Counted from the first letter of the stretch, positions 35,062-46,819 are shown. The stretch: 64,000 nt of DNA from Chromatiaceae bacterium (GCA_019356535.1 CP037918.1:2382501-2446500); one strand, 5' to 3'. Numbers and translations are program-made. The notes: generated by a model not told the origin, from the sequence alone.

Positions 35062-37269
35062 TTACAGGCCATCCACCGGGTCCACGTCCAGGCTCCAGCG
35101 CACACTACGCGCCTCGGGCAGGGCCCGAGCGATTGCCAGCAGGCGATCGAGCAGCGGGTGCAAGGCCTCACGGCGGGTCGCCTGCACCAGCAAGTGTGCC
35201 CGGTAGCGCCCCTGCCGACGCTGCATGGGGGCCGGCACAGGCCCCCAAAGTTCCACGCCTTCGGGCAGTTCGTCAGCAAGCGCGTCGGCCAGTCCTTGCA
35301 GGAAGGCCTGGGGGCGCTCGGCCTTCGTCGCCTCGGCGCGCAGCAGGGCCTGGTGGCTGAAAGGCGGCCAGCCGGCCTCGGCGCGCTCGCGCAGGGCGGC
35401 GCGGGCAAACCCCTCATAGCCCTCGCGCACCAGGAGCTGCAACAGGGGATGCTCGGGATAACGGGTCTGGATCAGCACGCGCCCGGGCTTCTCGCCGCGC
35501 CCGGCGCGACCGGCGACCTGCACCAATAGCTGGGCCATGCGCTCGGGGGCACGGAAGTCGGCACTGAACAGGCCACCATCGGCGTCCACCACCCCGACCA
35601 GGGTCACATTGGGGAAATGGTGTCCCTTGGCCAGCATCTGGGTGCCGACCAGCAGCGCCGCCCCGGCGGCATGCACCTGTGCCAGCAGGCGGTCGAGACT
35701 GCCCTTGCGCGCCGTGGCGTCGCGGTCGATGCGGATCAGGGGCACATCGGGAAACTCGGCAGCCAGCAGCTGTTCGATGCGCTCGGTGCCCTGACCGAGC
35801 GGACGCAGTTCGGGGCTGCCGCATGCCGGGCACTGCACGGGCACGCGCCGCTGCGAACCACAGTGATGGCACCATAGCAGCCCCGGGCCCCGATGCACCG
35901 TCTGGCGCGCATCACAACGCGGACAATCCGACACCCAGCCGCAGGCGTAGCAGGCCAGGACCGGCGCATAGCCCCGACGATTGAGAAACACCATCACCTG
36001 TTCGCCCGCGGCCAGGGTCTGAGCGATCTCGCGCAGCAGCGGATCGCTCAGACCGGAACGCAGGGGCTGGTCACGGATGTCGAGCAGGCGGACCTCCGGC
36101 GGCTGAGCCCCACCAGCGCGCTGGCGCAGCCACAGGCGCCGGTAGCGGCCCAGTTCGACATTGCGCAGCGATTCGAAGCTGGGTGTGGCCGAGCCGAGTA
36201 CCACCGGGCAGCCGACACGCCAGGCGCGGATCACCGCCAGGTCGCGTGCCGAGTAACGAAAGCCCTCCTGCTGCTTGAACGAGGTGTCGTGCTCCTCGTC
36301 CACGATCACCAGCCCCAGGCGATCGACCGGGTAAAGCACGGTCGAGCGGGTGCCCAGCACCACGCGGTCACTCCCCAGACGCACACGCTGCCAGGCCAGC
36401 TCACGCTCGCTGTCGTTGAGCCCCGAGTGCAGCAAGGCCACGCCGCCCCCCAGGCGCTCAGCAAAGCGACGTGCCAATTGCGGCGTCAACGCGATCTCGG
36501 GCACCAGCACCAGCACCGAGTCGCCACGTGCCAGCACCTGCTCGGCGAGCCGCAGGTAGACCTCGGTCTTGCCGCTACCGGTCACGCCCTGCAACAGGAA
36601 GGCCGCAAAGCCACCCAGCGCCTCGCTCACCGCCTGTACCGCCGCCGCCTGTTCGGCATGGAGCACCGGCAACGGCGAGCCTGGGAGCGGCGTTTCTGCC
36701 TCCGCATCCCCAAGCTCGCATTCGACTATCAGCCCCTTGGCGAGCAAACGCCGGATCACCGCGCCCGCATCGCCACCCTGGGCACACAGCACGGCCCGCG
36801 ACTGGCACCGCCCCGGCGCGGCGGCCAGGCGCTCGATCAGTTCGCGCTGGCGCGGCGCTCGCGCCACCTGCGCCAGGGCCTCGGCCGGCTCGACTGCCAG
36901 CGCATAACCTGGAGTCTGCAGGGGCAGGGGCTCGGCGCGCTTGCGCAGGCGCAGGGGCAAGGCGCTGGCGAACACCTCGCCGATCCCTTGGTGGTAGTAG
37001 GCGGCCACCCAGGCCAGGAAATCCCGGTGCGCATCATCCAGCAGGGGGGCCGGATCAAGCAGGCGACAGGCCGGGCGCAGGCGCTCGCGCGGCACCGGGC
37101 TGTCGCTGCCCCGCTCGACCAACACCCCGATGCGCCGCGAAGGCCCGAAAGGCACCTCGACCCGCATGCCGGGCTTGCAGTCTTCGGCCGCCAGGCCGGG
37201 TGGCGGCAGGTAGTCGAACAGGCCGGGCCCGGGGACCGGCAGGGCGATGCGCAACAGGGGCTGGCTCAT
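35062..37269 (-). CDS. priA: Primosomal replication protein PriA
   Basis: Restarts stalled replication forks by recognising branched DNA and loading the primosome. The 735 residues have an N-terminal DNA-binding domain, Walker A LLQGVTGSGKTEVYLRL (about 228-244), DEEHD, helicase motif AGRAGRGEKPGRVLIQT, and an intact eight-cysteine zinc region (CYACGWVSDCPRC ... CHHCG ... CPACG). About 80 nt upstream of its start is a cluster of DnaA boxes (37346-37393). Confidence 0.96.
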   Translation of the reverse strand: MSQPLLRIALPVPGPGLFDYLPPPGLAAEDCKPGMRVEVPFGPSRRIGVLVERGSDSPVPRERLRPACRLLDPAPLLDDAHRDFLAWVAAYYHQGIGEVFASALPLRLRKRAEPLPLQTPGYALAVEPAEALAQVARAPRQRELIERLAAAPGRCQSRAVLCAQGGDAGAVIRRLLAKGLIVECELGDAEAETPLPGSPLPVLHAEQAAAVQAVSEALGGFAAFLLQGVTGSGKTEVYLRLAEQVLARGDSVLVLVPEIALTPQLARRFAERLGGGVALLHSGLNDSERELAWQRVRLGSDRVVLGTRSTVLYPVDRLGLVIVDEEHDTSFKQQEGFRYSARDLAVIRAWRVGCPVVLGSATPSFESLRNVELGRYRRLWLRQRAGGAQPPEVRLLDIRDQPLRSGLSDPLLREIAQTLAAGEQVMVFLNRRGYAPVLACYACGWVSDCPRCDARQTVHRGPGLLWCHHCGSQRRVPVQCPACGSPELRPLGQGTERIEQLLAAEFPDVPLIRIDRDATARKGSLDRLLAQVHAAGAALLVGTQMLAKGHHFPNVTLVGVVDADGGLFSADFRAPERMAQLLVQVAGRAGRGEKPGRVLIQTRYPEHPLLQLLVREGYEGFARAALRERAEAGWPPFSHQALLRAEATKAERPQAFLQGLADALADELPEGVELWGPVPAPMQRRQGRYRAHLLVQATRREALHPLLDRLLAIARALPEARSVRWSLDVDPVDGL

Positions 37270-37638
37270 GGAGCCATTGTATCCACTCCCCTCGGGCTTC
37301 CCCTCACTGTCTCTGGTTCTTCCTGAAAATCAGCCACTTGCCAAACAATCCACAGAACCTGTGGATAACTCTGTGGAGGAACCCTGTGAATCCTCCCCCG
37401 CCCCCCGACATCTCGCGCCCGTTGTCAGACTGGTAAAAAAATGACCAGCCCGGAAGATGACGTTAAATCAACAGGTTACGACATCCATCTCCCCCAGGGA
37501 CCACTCGCCACCCTCACGAAGCTCGGCCACGGGCACTCCCCGCTCACGTGTGCATAAGTGGCTTGACAAACGGCTGTCAACCATTCCCCCGGATCCGCGT
37601 TGTGTTTCGATAGTCCCCCTGTGAGATCGTTGCGCAAG
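37270..37638. other. Non-coding region between priA and the ECF sigma gene
   Basis: About 370 nt without a supported gene. It holds the DnaA-box cluster, a short A-run (7 A near 37435), and an inverted repeat TTGACA/TGTCAA at 37563-37568 and 37575-37580. No clear -10 follows at a standard distance from TTGACA. Confidence 0.6.
37346..37393. promoter_or_regulatory. DnaA-box cluster upstream of priA
   Basis: A perfect DnaA box TTATCCACA is at 37360-37368 (minus strand). Boxes with 7 of 9 matches lie at 37346-37354 (plus) and 37372-37380 (minus), and a weaker one (6 of 9) is at 37385-37393. The first two form an exact inverted repeat, ATCCACAG-AAC-CTGTGGAT. Confidence 0.6.
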
Positions 37639-38238
37639 ATGTCATCATTCACTGCCGCCCCCCACTGGATGAGCCCGATCGTGAGCGATGCCCCCGTGGC
37701 CAGCCCCCGTTACCGGGACCTGGATGCCTTTCTCGGCGAGGTCGAACGCCGCGCCTTTGTGATGGCTGAACTGGCCACGCGCGATCCCGACGAGGCGCTT
37801 GACCTGGTACAAGACGCCATGCTTGCCTTCGTCAAGCGCTACTCTGGCAAACCGCAGGCGGAATGGGCGCCGCTGTTCCACCGCGTGCTGCAGAATCGCA
37901 TCCGCGACTGGGCACGTCGGCGCGAGGTGCGCAACCGCTGGACGGCCTGGCTGCACCGGAGCGAAGATGACGAGACCGACCCGTTGCAACAGGCGCCAGA
38001 CACTCGCCAGCGACCGATAGATGATCAGCTCGATGGCCTGGCAGCGGCAGAGCGACTGCGCAAGGCGGTAGCCGATCTCCCCCTGCGCCAGCAGCAGGCC
38101 TTCCTGCTGCGCATGTGGGAAGGTCTGGACGTACGCGAGACAGCGCGCGCTATGGGATGTTCCGACGGCAGCGTGAAGACCCATCTCTCACGCGCCATGG
38201 GCAGCCTGCGTGAGCGGCTGCAGGAGTTTCAGCCATGA
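37639..38238 (+). CDS. ECF-family RNA polymerase sigma factor
   Basis: Sigma-70 region 2 (AFVMAELATRDPDEALDLVQDAMLAFVKRY and RVLQNRIRDWARRR) and region 4 (DLPLRQQQAFLLRMWEGLDVRETARAMGCSDGSVKTHLSRAMGSLRERL) are clear in about 199 residues. The start is uncertain (ATG 37639, ATG 37669 or an upstream GTG). It heads a four-gene set in which every junction is an ATGA overlap, including a DUF3619 and a DUF3106 protein. The inner-membrane DUF3619 protein would be a natural anti-sigma candidate, though it lacks a zinc-finger motif. Confidence 0.9.
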   Translation: MSSFTAAPHWMSPIVSDAPVASPRYRDLDAFLGEVERRAFVMAELATRDPDEALDLVQDAMLAFVKRYSGKPQAEWAPLFHRVLQNRIRDWARRREVRNRWTAWLHRSEDDETDPLQQAPDTRQRPIDDQLDGLAAAERLRKAVADLPLRQQQAFLLRMWEGLDVRETARAMGCSDGSVKTHLSRAMGSLRERLQEFQP

Positions 38239-38600
38239 ACGACCGATTACAACGATCCCTGATCGGAGCCCTCGACGAACGCGCACGCGATCTCGACGGT
38301 GCCACCCTGTCTCGCCTGCGACAGGCCCGCTTCCACGCCATAGAACAAGCAACCCCTCGCCGGTCGCGTCACCAAGCCTTGCTGTGGAGCGGTGGCCTTG
38401 GCCTCGCGGGCGCCGCCCTGATCGCCGTCCTGCTGCTGCCCGGCATGGACCGGCAGGGCACGCTGGACACACCAGCGGCGGACGAACTGATCGAGGTCGC
38501 CACCCTGGGCGTGGAACTGGAAGTCATAGAGGAACTCGAGTTCTACGAATGGCTCAGCGCGCAATCACTGGAAGACGAAAGGCCGGGAGGGGCGGCATGA
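38235..38600 (+). CDS. DUF3619-like single-pass membrane protein
   Basis: 121 residues: a cytoplasmic helical N-terminus (MNDRLQRSLIGALDERARDLDGATLSRLRQARFHAIEQ-like), a transmembrane helix at about 48-69, and a short acidic periplasmic tail (ELIEVATLGVELEVIEELEFYEWLS). This topology suits an anti-sigma factor, and it directly follows the sigma gene by an ATGA overlap. No HxxxCxxC zinc motif is present, so the idea rests on position and topology. Confidence 0.72.
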   Translation: MNDRLQRSLIGALDERARDLDGATLSRLRQARFHAIEQATPRRSRHQALLWSGGLGLAGAALIAVLLLPGMDRQGTLDTPAADELIEVATLGVELEVIEELEFYEWLSAQSLEDERPGGAA

Positions 38601-38830
38601 CCCGTCATCTCCCGCTGCTGCTGGCCGCACTCGGCGCGGTGACGGCACAGGCGAACTCCGCCCCCGAAGACGAGCCCCTGCCCAGCGTCGAGCTGCTGGA
38701 ATACCTGGCAGACTTCGGCGAGGACGAGAACGGGCGCCTGATCGACCCGCTGAGCCAAGCCGAGACCGAGAACGACGGACCACGCAGCGTCAGCTACCGG
38801 GAATACCTGCAGAGGCAGACCGACCAATGA
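38597..38830 (+). CDS. Small secreted acidic protein of the ECF operon
   Basis: 77 residues, not recognised. A signal peptide of about 19 residues (RHLPLLLAALGAVTAQA) precedes a very acidic mature part (APEDEPLPSVELLEYLADFGEDENGRL). The LEYLADF segment resembles the EFYEWLS and EYLADF-like tails of its upstream neighbour. It is coupled by ATGA on both sides. Confidence 0.7.
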   Translation: MTRHLPLLLAALGAVTAQANSAPEDEPLPSVELLEYLADFGEDENGRLIDPLSQAETENDGPRSVSYREYLQRQTDQ

Positions 38831-39324
38831 AAAGACGCATCTTGCCCTTTCTGCTCCTCCTACTGCCGGGATGGCTCCCGGCGCTGGCCACCGCTGCGCC
38901 GGACTGGGACCAGCTCGCTCCCGACCAGCAACGCATTCTGGGCGAACTGAAGCTCGCCGAGCGCTGGGACGACCTGCCCGATGCACGTCGCGAACGCTTG
39001 CTCAAGGGACTTTCACACTGGCAGAAAATGACGCCGGAGGAACGCCGCATTGCGCGCAAGAACCTCAAACGCTGGCGCAAACTGCCCCCGGAACGTCGCA
39101 AGGCTCTGCGCCAGCGGCTGCACCGCTACCTGCAGCTGCCGCCCGACAAGCGCCGCCTGGTGCGCGAGCGGGCCCATCAGTTCCGCCAACTGCCGCCCGA
39201 GCGGCGCGAGCAACTGCGCGAACGCTGGCGACGATTTTCCCCGTCATATCAACAACATACAAGAGACCGCCTGCTGCGTGGCGGGCATCCCTTTTCCCGT
39301 GGCCCCATGGGACGCGGGCGCTGA
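38827..39324 (+). CDS. DUF3106 secreted basic helical-repeat protein
   Basis: 165 residues: a signal peptide (residues 1-23) then a highly basic sequence of repeated helical units built around LPPERR (KLPPERRKALRQRLHRYLQLPPDKRRLVRERAHQFRQLPPERREQLRERW), the DUF3106 signature. Opposite in charge to the acidic protein encoded just upstream, so the two might bind in the periplasm. The architecture is reminiscent of CpxP/Spy-like envelope-stress chaperones. Function unproven. Confidence 0.8.
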   Translation: MKRRILPFLLLLLPGWLPALATAAPDWDQLAPDQQRILGELKLAERWDDLPDARRERLLKGLSHWQKMTPEERRIARKNLKRWRKLPPERRKALRQRLHRYLQLPPDKRRLVRERAHQFRQLPPERREQLRERWRRFSPSYQQHTRDRLLRGGHPFSRGPMGRGR

Positions 39325-39687
39325 TCCTGCCAGGATCGCGTTGGAGGGCTCGACTGAAGACTGCGACGAATCTGGCCAGGTCCTCCCTGTCATTTCGACC
39401 GGAGGCAGCGGCCTCACCGATGCCGGAGTAGCGAAATCTGTCAGCACCGGGGGCGTAGATCCCTCCGCTCCGCCTTCGGCTCCGGCCGGGTTGACGAAGG
39501 CGCCAATTCCCGGCCGTTTTCCGAAGATCACGGAATTTCCCCGGGCAGCCATGCCTACTCGCAAGAAGGCCTGGAAGGGGAGATCGTGCCCATGACACAG
39601 CGCCCCCCTGTCCCCGCACCGCCAAGTGCTTGATCCCACACCTGGGTCTATGCCATAAACAGGCAAACTCGGTGAAAGGATCAAGCC
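39325..39687. other. Gene-free region with palindromic relic sequence
   Basis: About 360 nt with no supported gene. It contains a sequence with TCATTTCGACCGGAG at about 39390 and a reverse-oriented GAAATCTGTCA at about 39432, and CT/CG-rich inverted segments, resembling dispersed intergenic repeats. No ribosome site with an open frame is seen except that of the HNH gene. Confidence 0.5.
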
Positions 39688-40275
39688 GTGCCGGACCTGT
39701 CGCAACAGATACTGCGCACCGATGCCTCGGGCATGCCGCTGGAATGGATCGACTACCGTCAGGCAGTCAAGCTGCACGCTCTGGACATGGTGGCCTACAC
39801 CCTGGGCTCGCCGATCCTGACCATCCACGGCGGCATCAATGCCGGCACCCGGCAACGCAGCCGGCTGCAACTGCATTCCATCGTCGCCACCCACGGCAAC
39901 CAGCAGTCGCACTACCGGTTCGACCGCGGCTATGCCCCACCGCTGTGTAACGACACCCTTTTCCGGCGCGACGCCCACCTGTGTCTGTACTGTGGCGAGC
40001 ACTTCTCGCGACGCGAGCTCTCGCGCGATCACGTCACCCCGATCAGCCGCGGCGGACAGGACACCTGGAACAATCTGGTCACCGCCTGCATCCGCTGCAA
40101 CCTGCACAAGGCCGGGCGCACCCCCGAGGAGGCCGGCATGCAGCTGCTGGCGATCCCCTTCACCCCGACCCATGCCGAGTACATCTACCTGCAGGGGCGT
40201 AACATACTGGCCGATCAGATGGAGTTCCTCGCGGCGCACTTCCCACGCACCAGCCCACTGCGCGAGCGAATCTGA
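39688..40275 (+). CDS. HNH endonuclease
   Basis: 195-residue protein with a C-terminal HNH domain: the zinc pair CLYCGE, the catalytic RDHVTPISRGGQDTWNNLVTAC, and the second zinc pair CIRCNLHKAGR. The N-terminal 90 residues have no domain that I recognise. The GTG at 39688 has an AAAGGA ribosome site. This stand-alone type is widespread in aquatic proteobacteria and has no adjacent methylase, so it is not an obvious restriction system. Confidence 0.9.
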   Translation: MPDLSQQILRTDASGMPLEWIDYRQAVKLHALDMVAYTLGSPILTIHGGINAGTRQRSRLQLHSIVATHGNQQSHYRFDRGYAPPLCNDTLFRRDAHLCLYCGEHFSRRELSRDHVTPISRGGQDTWNNLVTACIRCNLHKAGRTPEEAGMQLLAIPFTPTHAEYIYLQGRNILADQMEFLAAHFPRTSPLRERI

Positions 40276-40279
40276 CCCC

Positions 40280-41155
40280 ATGAGCCTCTGGCAGCACATC
40301 GCCGCACACATCAGCGAGCAGACCGACAGCGGATTCCGACCCGCGCCACCCCACCACCTGGGCGGGGGCTGCATCAACACCGCCCTGTGCCTGGCAGATG
40401 ACCACCAGCAATGGTTCGTCAAGACCAACAGCGCCGAGCGCCTGGCCATGTTCGAGGCCGAAGCCGAAGGCCTCAAGGCCATGGCGGACACCGGCACTAT
40501 CCGAGTGCCACGCCCTCTCTGCACCGGGACCCACGATGGCCAGAGCTACATCGTCATGGAGTACATCGCTTCAGGTAGCGCAGGCAGCCGGGGGCAAGCA
40601 CTGGCCGGCGAGCGGCTGGCCGCCATGCACCGACACAGCGCCGAGCGCTTCGGCTGGCACCGCGACAACACCATCGGCGCCACCCACCAGCCCAATGCCT
40701 GGCGTGACGACTGGATCCACTTCTGGCGCGAACAGCGCCTGGGCTTCCAGCTGGAGCTGGCCGGACGCAACGGCTTTCCCAACCTGGCGCGCCGCGGCGA
40801 GCAGCTGCTCGACCGCTTCCCGGCGCTGATCGACCACGACCCACAGCCCTCGCTGCTGCACGGCGACCTGTGGGGTGGCAACATCACCTTCGACACCGAT
40901 GGCCAACCAGTGATCTTCGACCCGGCGGTCTACTACGGCGATCGCGAGGCGGAGCTGGCCATGACCGAGCTGTTCGGAGGATTCGGCCGCGACTTCTACG
41001 CCGCCTACGGCGCCGCCTGGCCGCTGGACCCGGGCTACGCCACACGCAAGACCCTCTACAACCTCTACCACATCCTCAACCATGCCAACCTGTTCGGCGG
41101 CAGCTATGCCGGCCAGGCACAGCGCATGATCGACCAGCTACTGGCCGAGTGCTGA
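40280..41155 (+). CDS. Fructosamine/ketosamine-3-kinase family protein
   Basis: 291 residues from the ATG at 40280, 4 nt after the HNH stop. It has the FN3K layout: LGGGCINTALCL near the start, WFVKTN with the ATP-lysine, YIVMEYI hinge, the catalytic SLLHGDLWGGNITF and the metal motif VIFDPAVYYGDREAELAMTELFGGF. Such kinases phosphorylate glycated amines so that they fall off proteins (deglycation). It ends 1 nt before the uracil-DNA-glycosylase-like gene. Confidence 0.92.
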   Translation: MSLWQHIAAHISEQTDSGFRPAPPHHLGGGCINTALCLADDHQQWFVKTNSAERLAMFEAEAEGLKAMADTGTIRVPRPLCTGTHDGQSYIVMEYIASGSAGSRGQALAGERLAAMHRHSAERFGWHRDNTIGATHQPNAWRDDWIHFWREQRLGFQLELAGRNGFPNLARRGEQLLDRFPALIDHDPQPSLLHGDLWGGNITFDTDGQPVIFDPAVYYGDREAELAMTELFGGFGRDFYAAYGAAWPLDPGYATRKTLYNLYHILNHANLFGGSYAGQAQRMIDQLLAEC

Positions 41156-41156
41156 G

Positions 41157-41750
41157 ATGGGTGGGCTGGAGGCCCTGTTGACCGAGATCCGCGCCTGCCG
41201 GCTGTGCGCCAGGGACCTGCCGCATCCGCCGCGCCCGGTGATCCACGCCCACCCCGAAGCACGCATCCTGGTGGTGGGCCAGGCTCCGGGGCGGCGCGTG
41301 CACGAGACCGGCATCTCCTTCAACGACCCCAGCGGCGACCGCCTGCGCGACTGGATGGGCGTCGATCGCGAGACCTTCTACGACGTCACCCGCATCGCCC
41401 TGGTGCCCATGGGCTTCTGCTACCCGGGGACCGGCCGCGGGGGCGACCTGCCTCCCCGCCCGGAATGTGCCGCGACCTGGCGCGAGGCCGTGCTGACCGA
41501 GCTGCAACGGGTCGAGCTGACCCTGCTGGTAGGACGCCATGCCATCGCCTGGCACCTGTACCGCGACCGCCACATGCCATCGGTGGGCGAGGTGGTGGCC
41601 GACTGGCGACGCCACTGGCCGGGGATACTGCCCATGCCGCACCCCAGCCCGCGCAACCACCGCTGGCTACGCGAGCGGCCCTGGTTCGAGCGTGAGGTGG
41701 TGCCCGCGCTGCGCGAGCGGGTGTCGGAAATCCTGTCACAGACCGATTGA
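41157..41750 (+). CDS. Uracil-DNA glycosylase superfamily protein
   Basis: 197 residues of the UDG fold. Motif A is VVGQAPGRRVHETGISFNDPSGDRLRDWMG and the motif B region is LPMPHPSPRNHRW. It starts with CRLCAR but lacks a four-cysteine Fe-S set, so it is closer to the small UDG-like family often annotated only as 'uracil-DNA glycosylase family'. Actual glycosylase activity is uncertain. With FN3K upstream, both might serve macromolecule repair. Confidence 0.82.
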   Translation: MGGLEALLTEIRACRLCARDLPHPPRPVIHAHPEARILVVGQAPGRRVHETGISFNDPSGDRLRDWMGVDRETFYDVTRIALVPMGFCYPGTGRGGDLPPRPECAATWREAVLTELQRVELTLLVGRHAIAWHLYRDRHMPSVGEVVADWRRHWPGILPMPHPSPRNHRWLRERPWFEREVVPALRERVSEILSQTD

Positions 41751-41765
41751 GGCGCGGATGCCCCT

Positions 41766-41795
41766 TGGTTCACGGCGAGGAGGCCGCTCCCACAG
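41766..41795. repeat. REP-like palindromic element, copy 2
   Basis: Related to 28523-28553: TTCACGGCGAGGAGGCCGCTCC with a short palindromic core, in the 60-nt gap between the converging UDG-like and merR genes. Confidence 0.55.
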
Positions 41796-41810
41796 CATCC
41801 AGTAAGCCAC

Positions 41811-42215
41811 TCAATCGCCAAACAGATCGTCGATCAGGGGGCAATGTCCCGCCGCGTCGGGTGCCGTCTCGCAGCGTTGGACCAGGGACTCGAGACTACC
41901 TGCCAACCGTTGCAGATCGGCGATGCGCTCGCGGACCCCGGCCAGATGTGCCAGCGCCACGCCCTTGACCTCCTGGCAACTGCCGCCGCCGTCGGCCAGT
42001 GCCAGCAACTCGCGCACTTCGTCCAGGGTGAACCCCAGTTCCCGCGCCCGGCGGATGAAGGCCAGGCGGCGTAACGCCGGCTCCCGGTATTGCCGGTGAC
42101 CGCCTTCGCTGCGCGCCGGTGCAGCCAACAGGCCGATCTTCTCGTAGTAGCGGATGGTCTCCACCTTGACCCCGGTGCGCCGCGCCAGGGCGCCGATGCT
42201 CAAGCAATGCGACAT
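41811..42215 (-). CDS. merR: MerR-type mercury-responsive regulator
   Basis: 134 residues: winged-helix DNA-binding domain (IGALARRTGVKVETIRYYEKIGLL), dimerisation helix, and three cysteines at 80, 115 and 125. In classical MerR the trio is 82, 117, 126; the first spacing (35) is identical and the second is one residue longer, in the metal-binding loop CETAPDAAGHCPL. It is divergent from merC-merA across a 19-bp-spaced promoter. The sensed ion is most likely Hg(II). Confidence 0.9.
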   Translation of the reverse strand: MSHCLSIGALARRTGVKVETIRYYEKIGLLAAPARSEGGHRQYREPALRRLAFIRRARELGFTLDEVRELLALADGGGSCQEVKGVALAHLAGVRERIADLQRLAGSLESLVQRCETAPDAAGHCPLIDDLFGD

Positions 42216-42226
42216 GAAAAAGGCCC

Positions 42227-42257
42227 TTGAAGCTGTAGTTACTACAGGCTCTAGACT
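42227..42257 (+). promoter_or_regulatory. MerR-controlled merCA promoter and operator
   Basis: TTGAAG (42227-42232) and TAGACT (42252-42257) are separated by 19 bp, the over-long spacing characteristic of MerR-activated promoters. A perfect dyad CTGTAG-TTA-CTACAG (42233-42247) fills the spacer. On induction MerR would unwind this dyad. The merC ribosome site AAGGAG follows. Confidence 0.88.
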
Positions 42258-42288
42258 CCAGGGACCGATGAGTCAAGGAGAACGAACC

Positions 42289-44110
<1,822 letters not shown>

Positions 44111-44121
44111 GCCGGCACCAC

Positions 44122-44153
44122 AAAAAAGGGCAGAGACCGAAGCCCCTGCCCTT
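44122..44153 (-). terminator. Terminator of the porin-glnK-amtB operon
   Basis: An 8-bp stem (44126-44133 with 44146-44153) followed on the minus strand by a run of T. It lies 26 nt beyond the amtB stop, between converging merA and amtB. Confidence 0.85.
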
Positions 44154-44179
44154 GCAAACGAAGGTCCGGGAAACAGCGA

Positions 44180-45478
<1,299 letters not shown>

Positions 45479-45500
45479 TGTGTAGAGCCCCCTGCCTGGT

Positions 45501-45902
<402 letters not shown>

Positions 45903-46589
45903 TTAAAAGCTCTTGGACCAGGAGACAAAGACGATCGGCTTGTCGTCGCCACTCTCCTTGTCAGCCTTGGAGACCGAGAAGGTAAAGTCGCCGAAATCAC
46001 CGGCACTCTTGGTCACATCGAGTTGCAGATGCTTGTAGGAGGTGTTGGTACCAGCGACTCCGTCATCGTCGAAGTCGTAGTAGCCGAAGGTACCACCCAC
46101 ACCCCAACCATCACCCAGATCAGTGCTGGCCGAAACGTAGTAGTAGGTGTCCCCCTTGATGAAGGTCTCGTTACCGCCTGCAGTGTCGCTGGTATCGCTG
46201 GCCACAGTGTAATTGATGCCAGCAGTGAGTACAGAGAAGCTCACCGAGCCATAAATCTCGACAAAGTCGGCATCGGAGTTGGCACTGGGGTACATGTAGT
46301 CGATGACGCCAACATCATAGCCGAAACCGGAGACCTCACCGGAGAAGCCGGCGTAGATGTCCCATTCCTCGCCACCGTTCACATTGGATGCCCAAGTACC
46401 GGCATAGAAGCCGCTCTCGTGGCTGTAGTCGATACCACCTTGAATGGCAGCACCGTCATTGGTCTGGGTCACACCACGCCAGACGTAGTTGCTGACCGCG
46501 CCGATATTGGCGCTCAGCTCGGCCTGTGCCGCACCTGCCACAGCCATACCGGCCAGTGCCATTGCAATGGCAACCTTCTTCATCTTCAT
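45903..46589 (-). CDS. TorF-family putative porin
   Basis: 228 residues: signal peptide MKMKKVAIAMALAGMAVAGAAQA, then a beta-barrel of the TorF/Gcw_chp type starting ELSANIGAVSNYVWRGVTQTNDGAAIQGGIDY, with alternating aromatic strands and a terminal aromatic residue in SWSKSF. It sits first in the glnK-amtB unit behind a sigma-54 promoter, so it is probably an outer-membrane entry path for ammonium or another nitrogen source. The ATG at 46589 has a GGGAG; a longer frame overlaps the promoter. Confidence 0.88.
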   Translation of the reverse strand: MKMKKVAIAMALAGMAVAGAAQAELSANIGAVSNYVWRGVTQTNDGAAIQGGIDYSHESGFYAGTWASNVNGGEEWDIYAGFSGEVSGFGYDVGVIDYMYPSANSDADFVEIYGSVSFSVLTAGINYTVASDTSDTAGGNETFIKGDTYYYVSASTDLGDGWGVGGTFGYYDFDDDGVAGTNTSYKHLQLDVTKSAGDFGDFTFSVSKADKESGDDKPIVFVSWSKSF

Positions 46590-46665
46590 AGCTTGCTCCC
46601 GTGCCTTTCCGGCATCAACTTGGTTCAAGAACAGGTATCGACAAATTGTTCGATGCACTGGAATA

Positions 46666-46681
46666 AGCACAAGCCGTACCA
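46666..46681 (-). promoter_or_regulatory. Sigma-54 (-24/-12) promoter
   Basis: Minus-strand TGGTACG-GCTT-GTGCT fits the TGGYACG-N4-TTGCW consensus at all but one informative position, and keeps the obligatory GG-N10-GC spacing. A transcript would start at about 46655, giving a 65-nt leader to the TorF porin. Confidence 0.85.
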
Positions 46682-46789
46682 AAAAGCGCTACCCATTGAA
46701 TTACAAAGAAGAATTCGCGTTTCACATGGGTATCGAAGCCCAGCCCATCGCACCACAACGACACAATTCGGGGAACGCTCGAGAACCAG

Positions 46790-46819
46790 GCGCACCAGAA
46801 TGGTGCGCATAATTGGTGC
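46790..46819 (-). promoter_or_regulatory. NtrC-type enhancer sites
   Basis: Perfect palindrome GCGCACCA-GAA-TGGTGCGC at 46790-46808 contains GCACCA-N3-TGGTGC, the architecture of NtrC sites at glnA. A second site with one perfect half (TGGTGC) overlaps at 46805-46819. They lie about 145 nt upstream of the predicted sigma-54 start, the usual enhancer distance. Confidence 0.82.

Noticed and set aside
37563..37580. TTGACA as -35 of the ECF sigma gene
   Set aside because: No acceptable -10 lies 16-18 bp downstream; TTGACA is half of an inverted repeat TTGACA/TGTCAA and may be chance or an operator.
37270..37638. Chromosomal replication origin
   Set aside because: The DnaA boxes are few, there is no AT-rich unwinding region, and dnaA, mnmG, rpmH and other origin neighbours are absent.
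39688..40275. HNH endonuclease as a restriction or phage-defence system
   Set aside because: No methylase, specificity or accompanying defence gene is present; neighbours are a fructosamine-kinase-like and a UDG-like gene.
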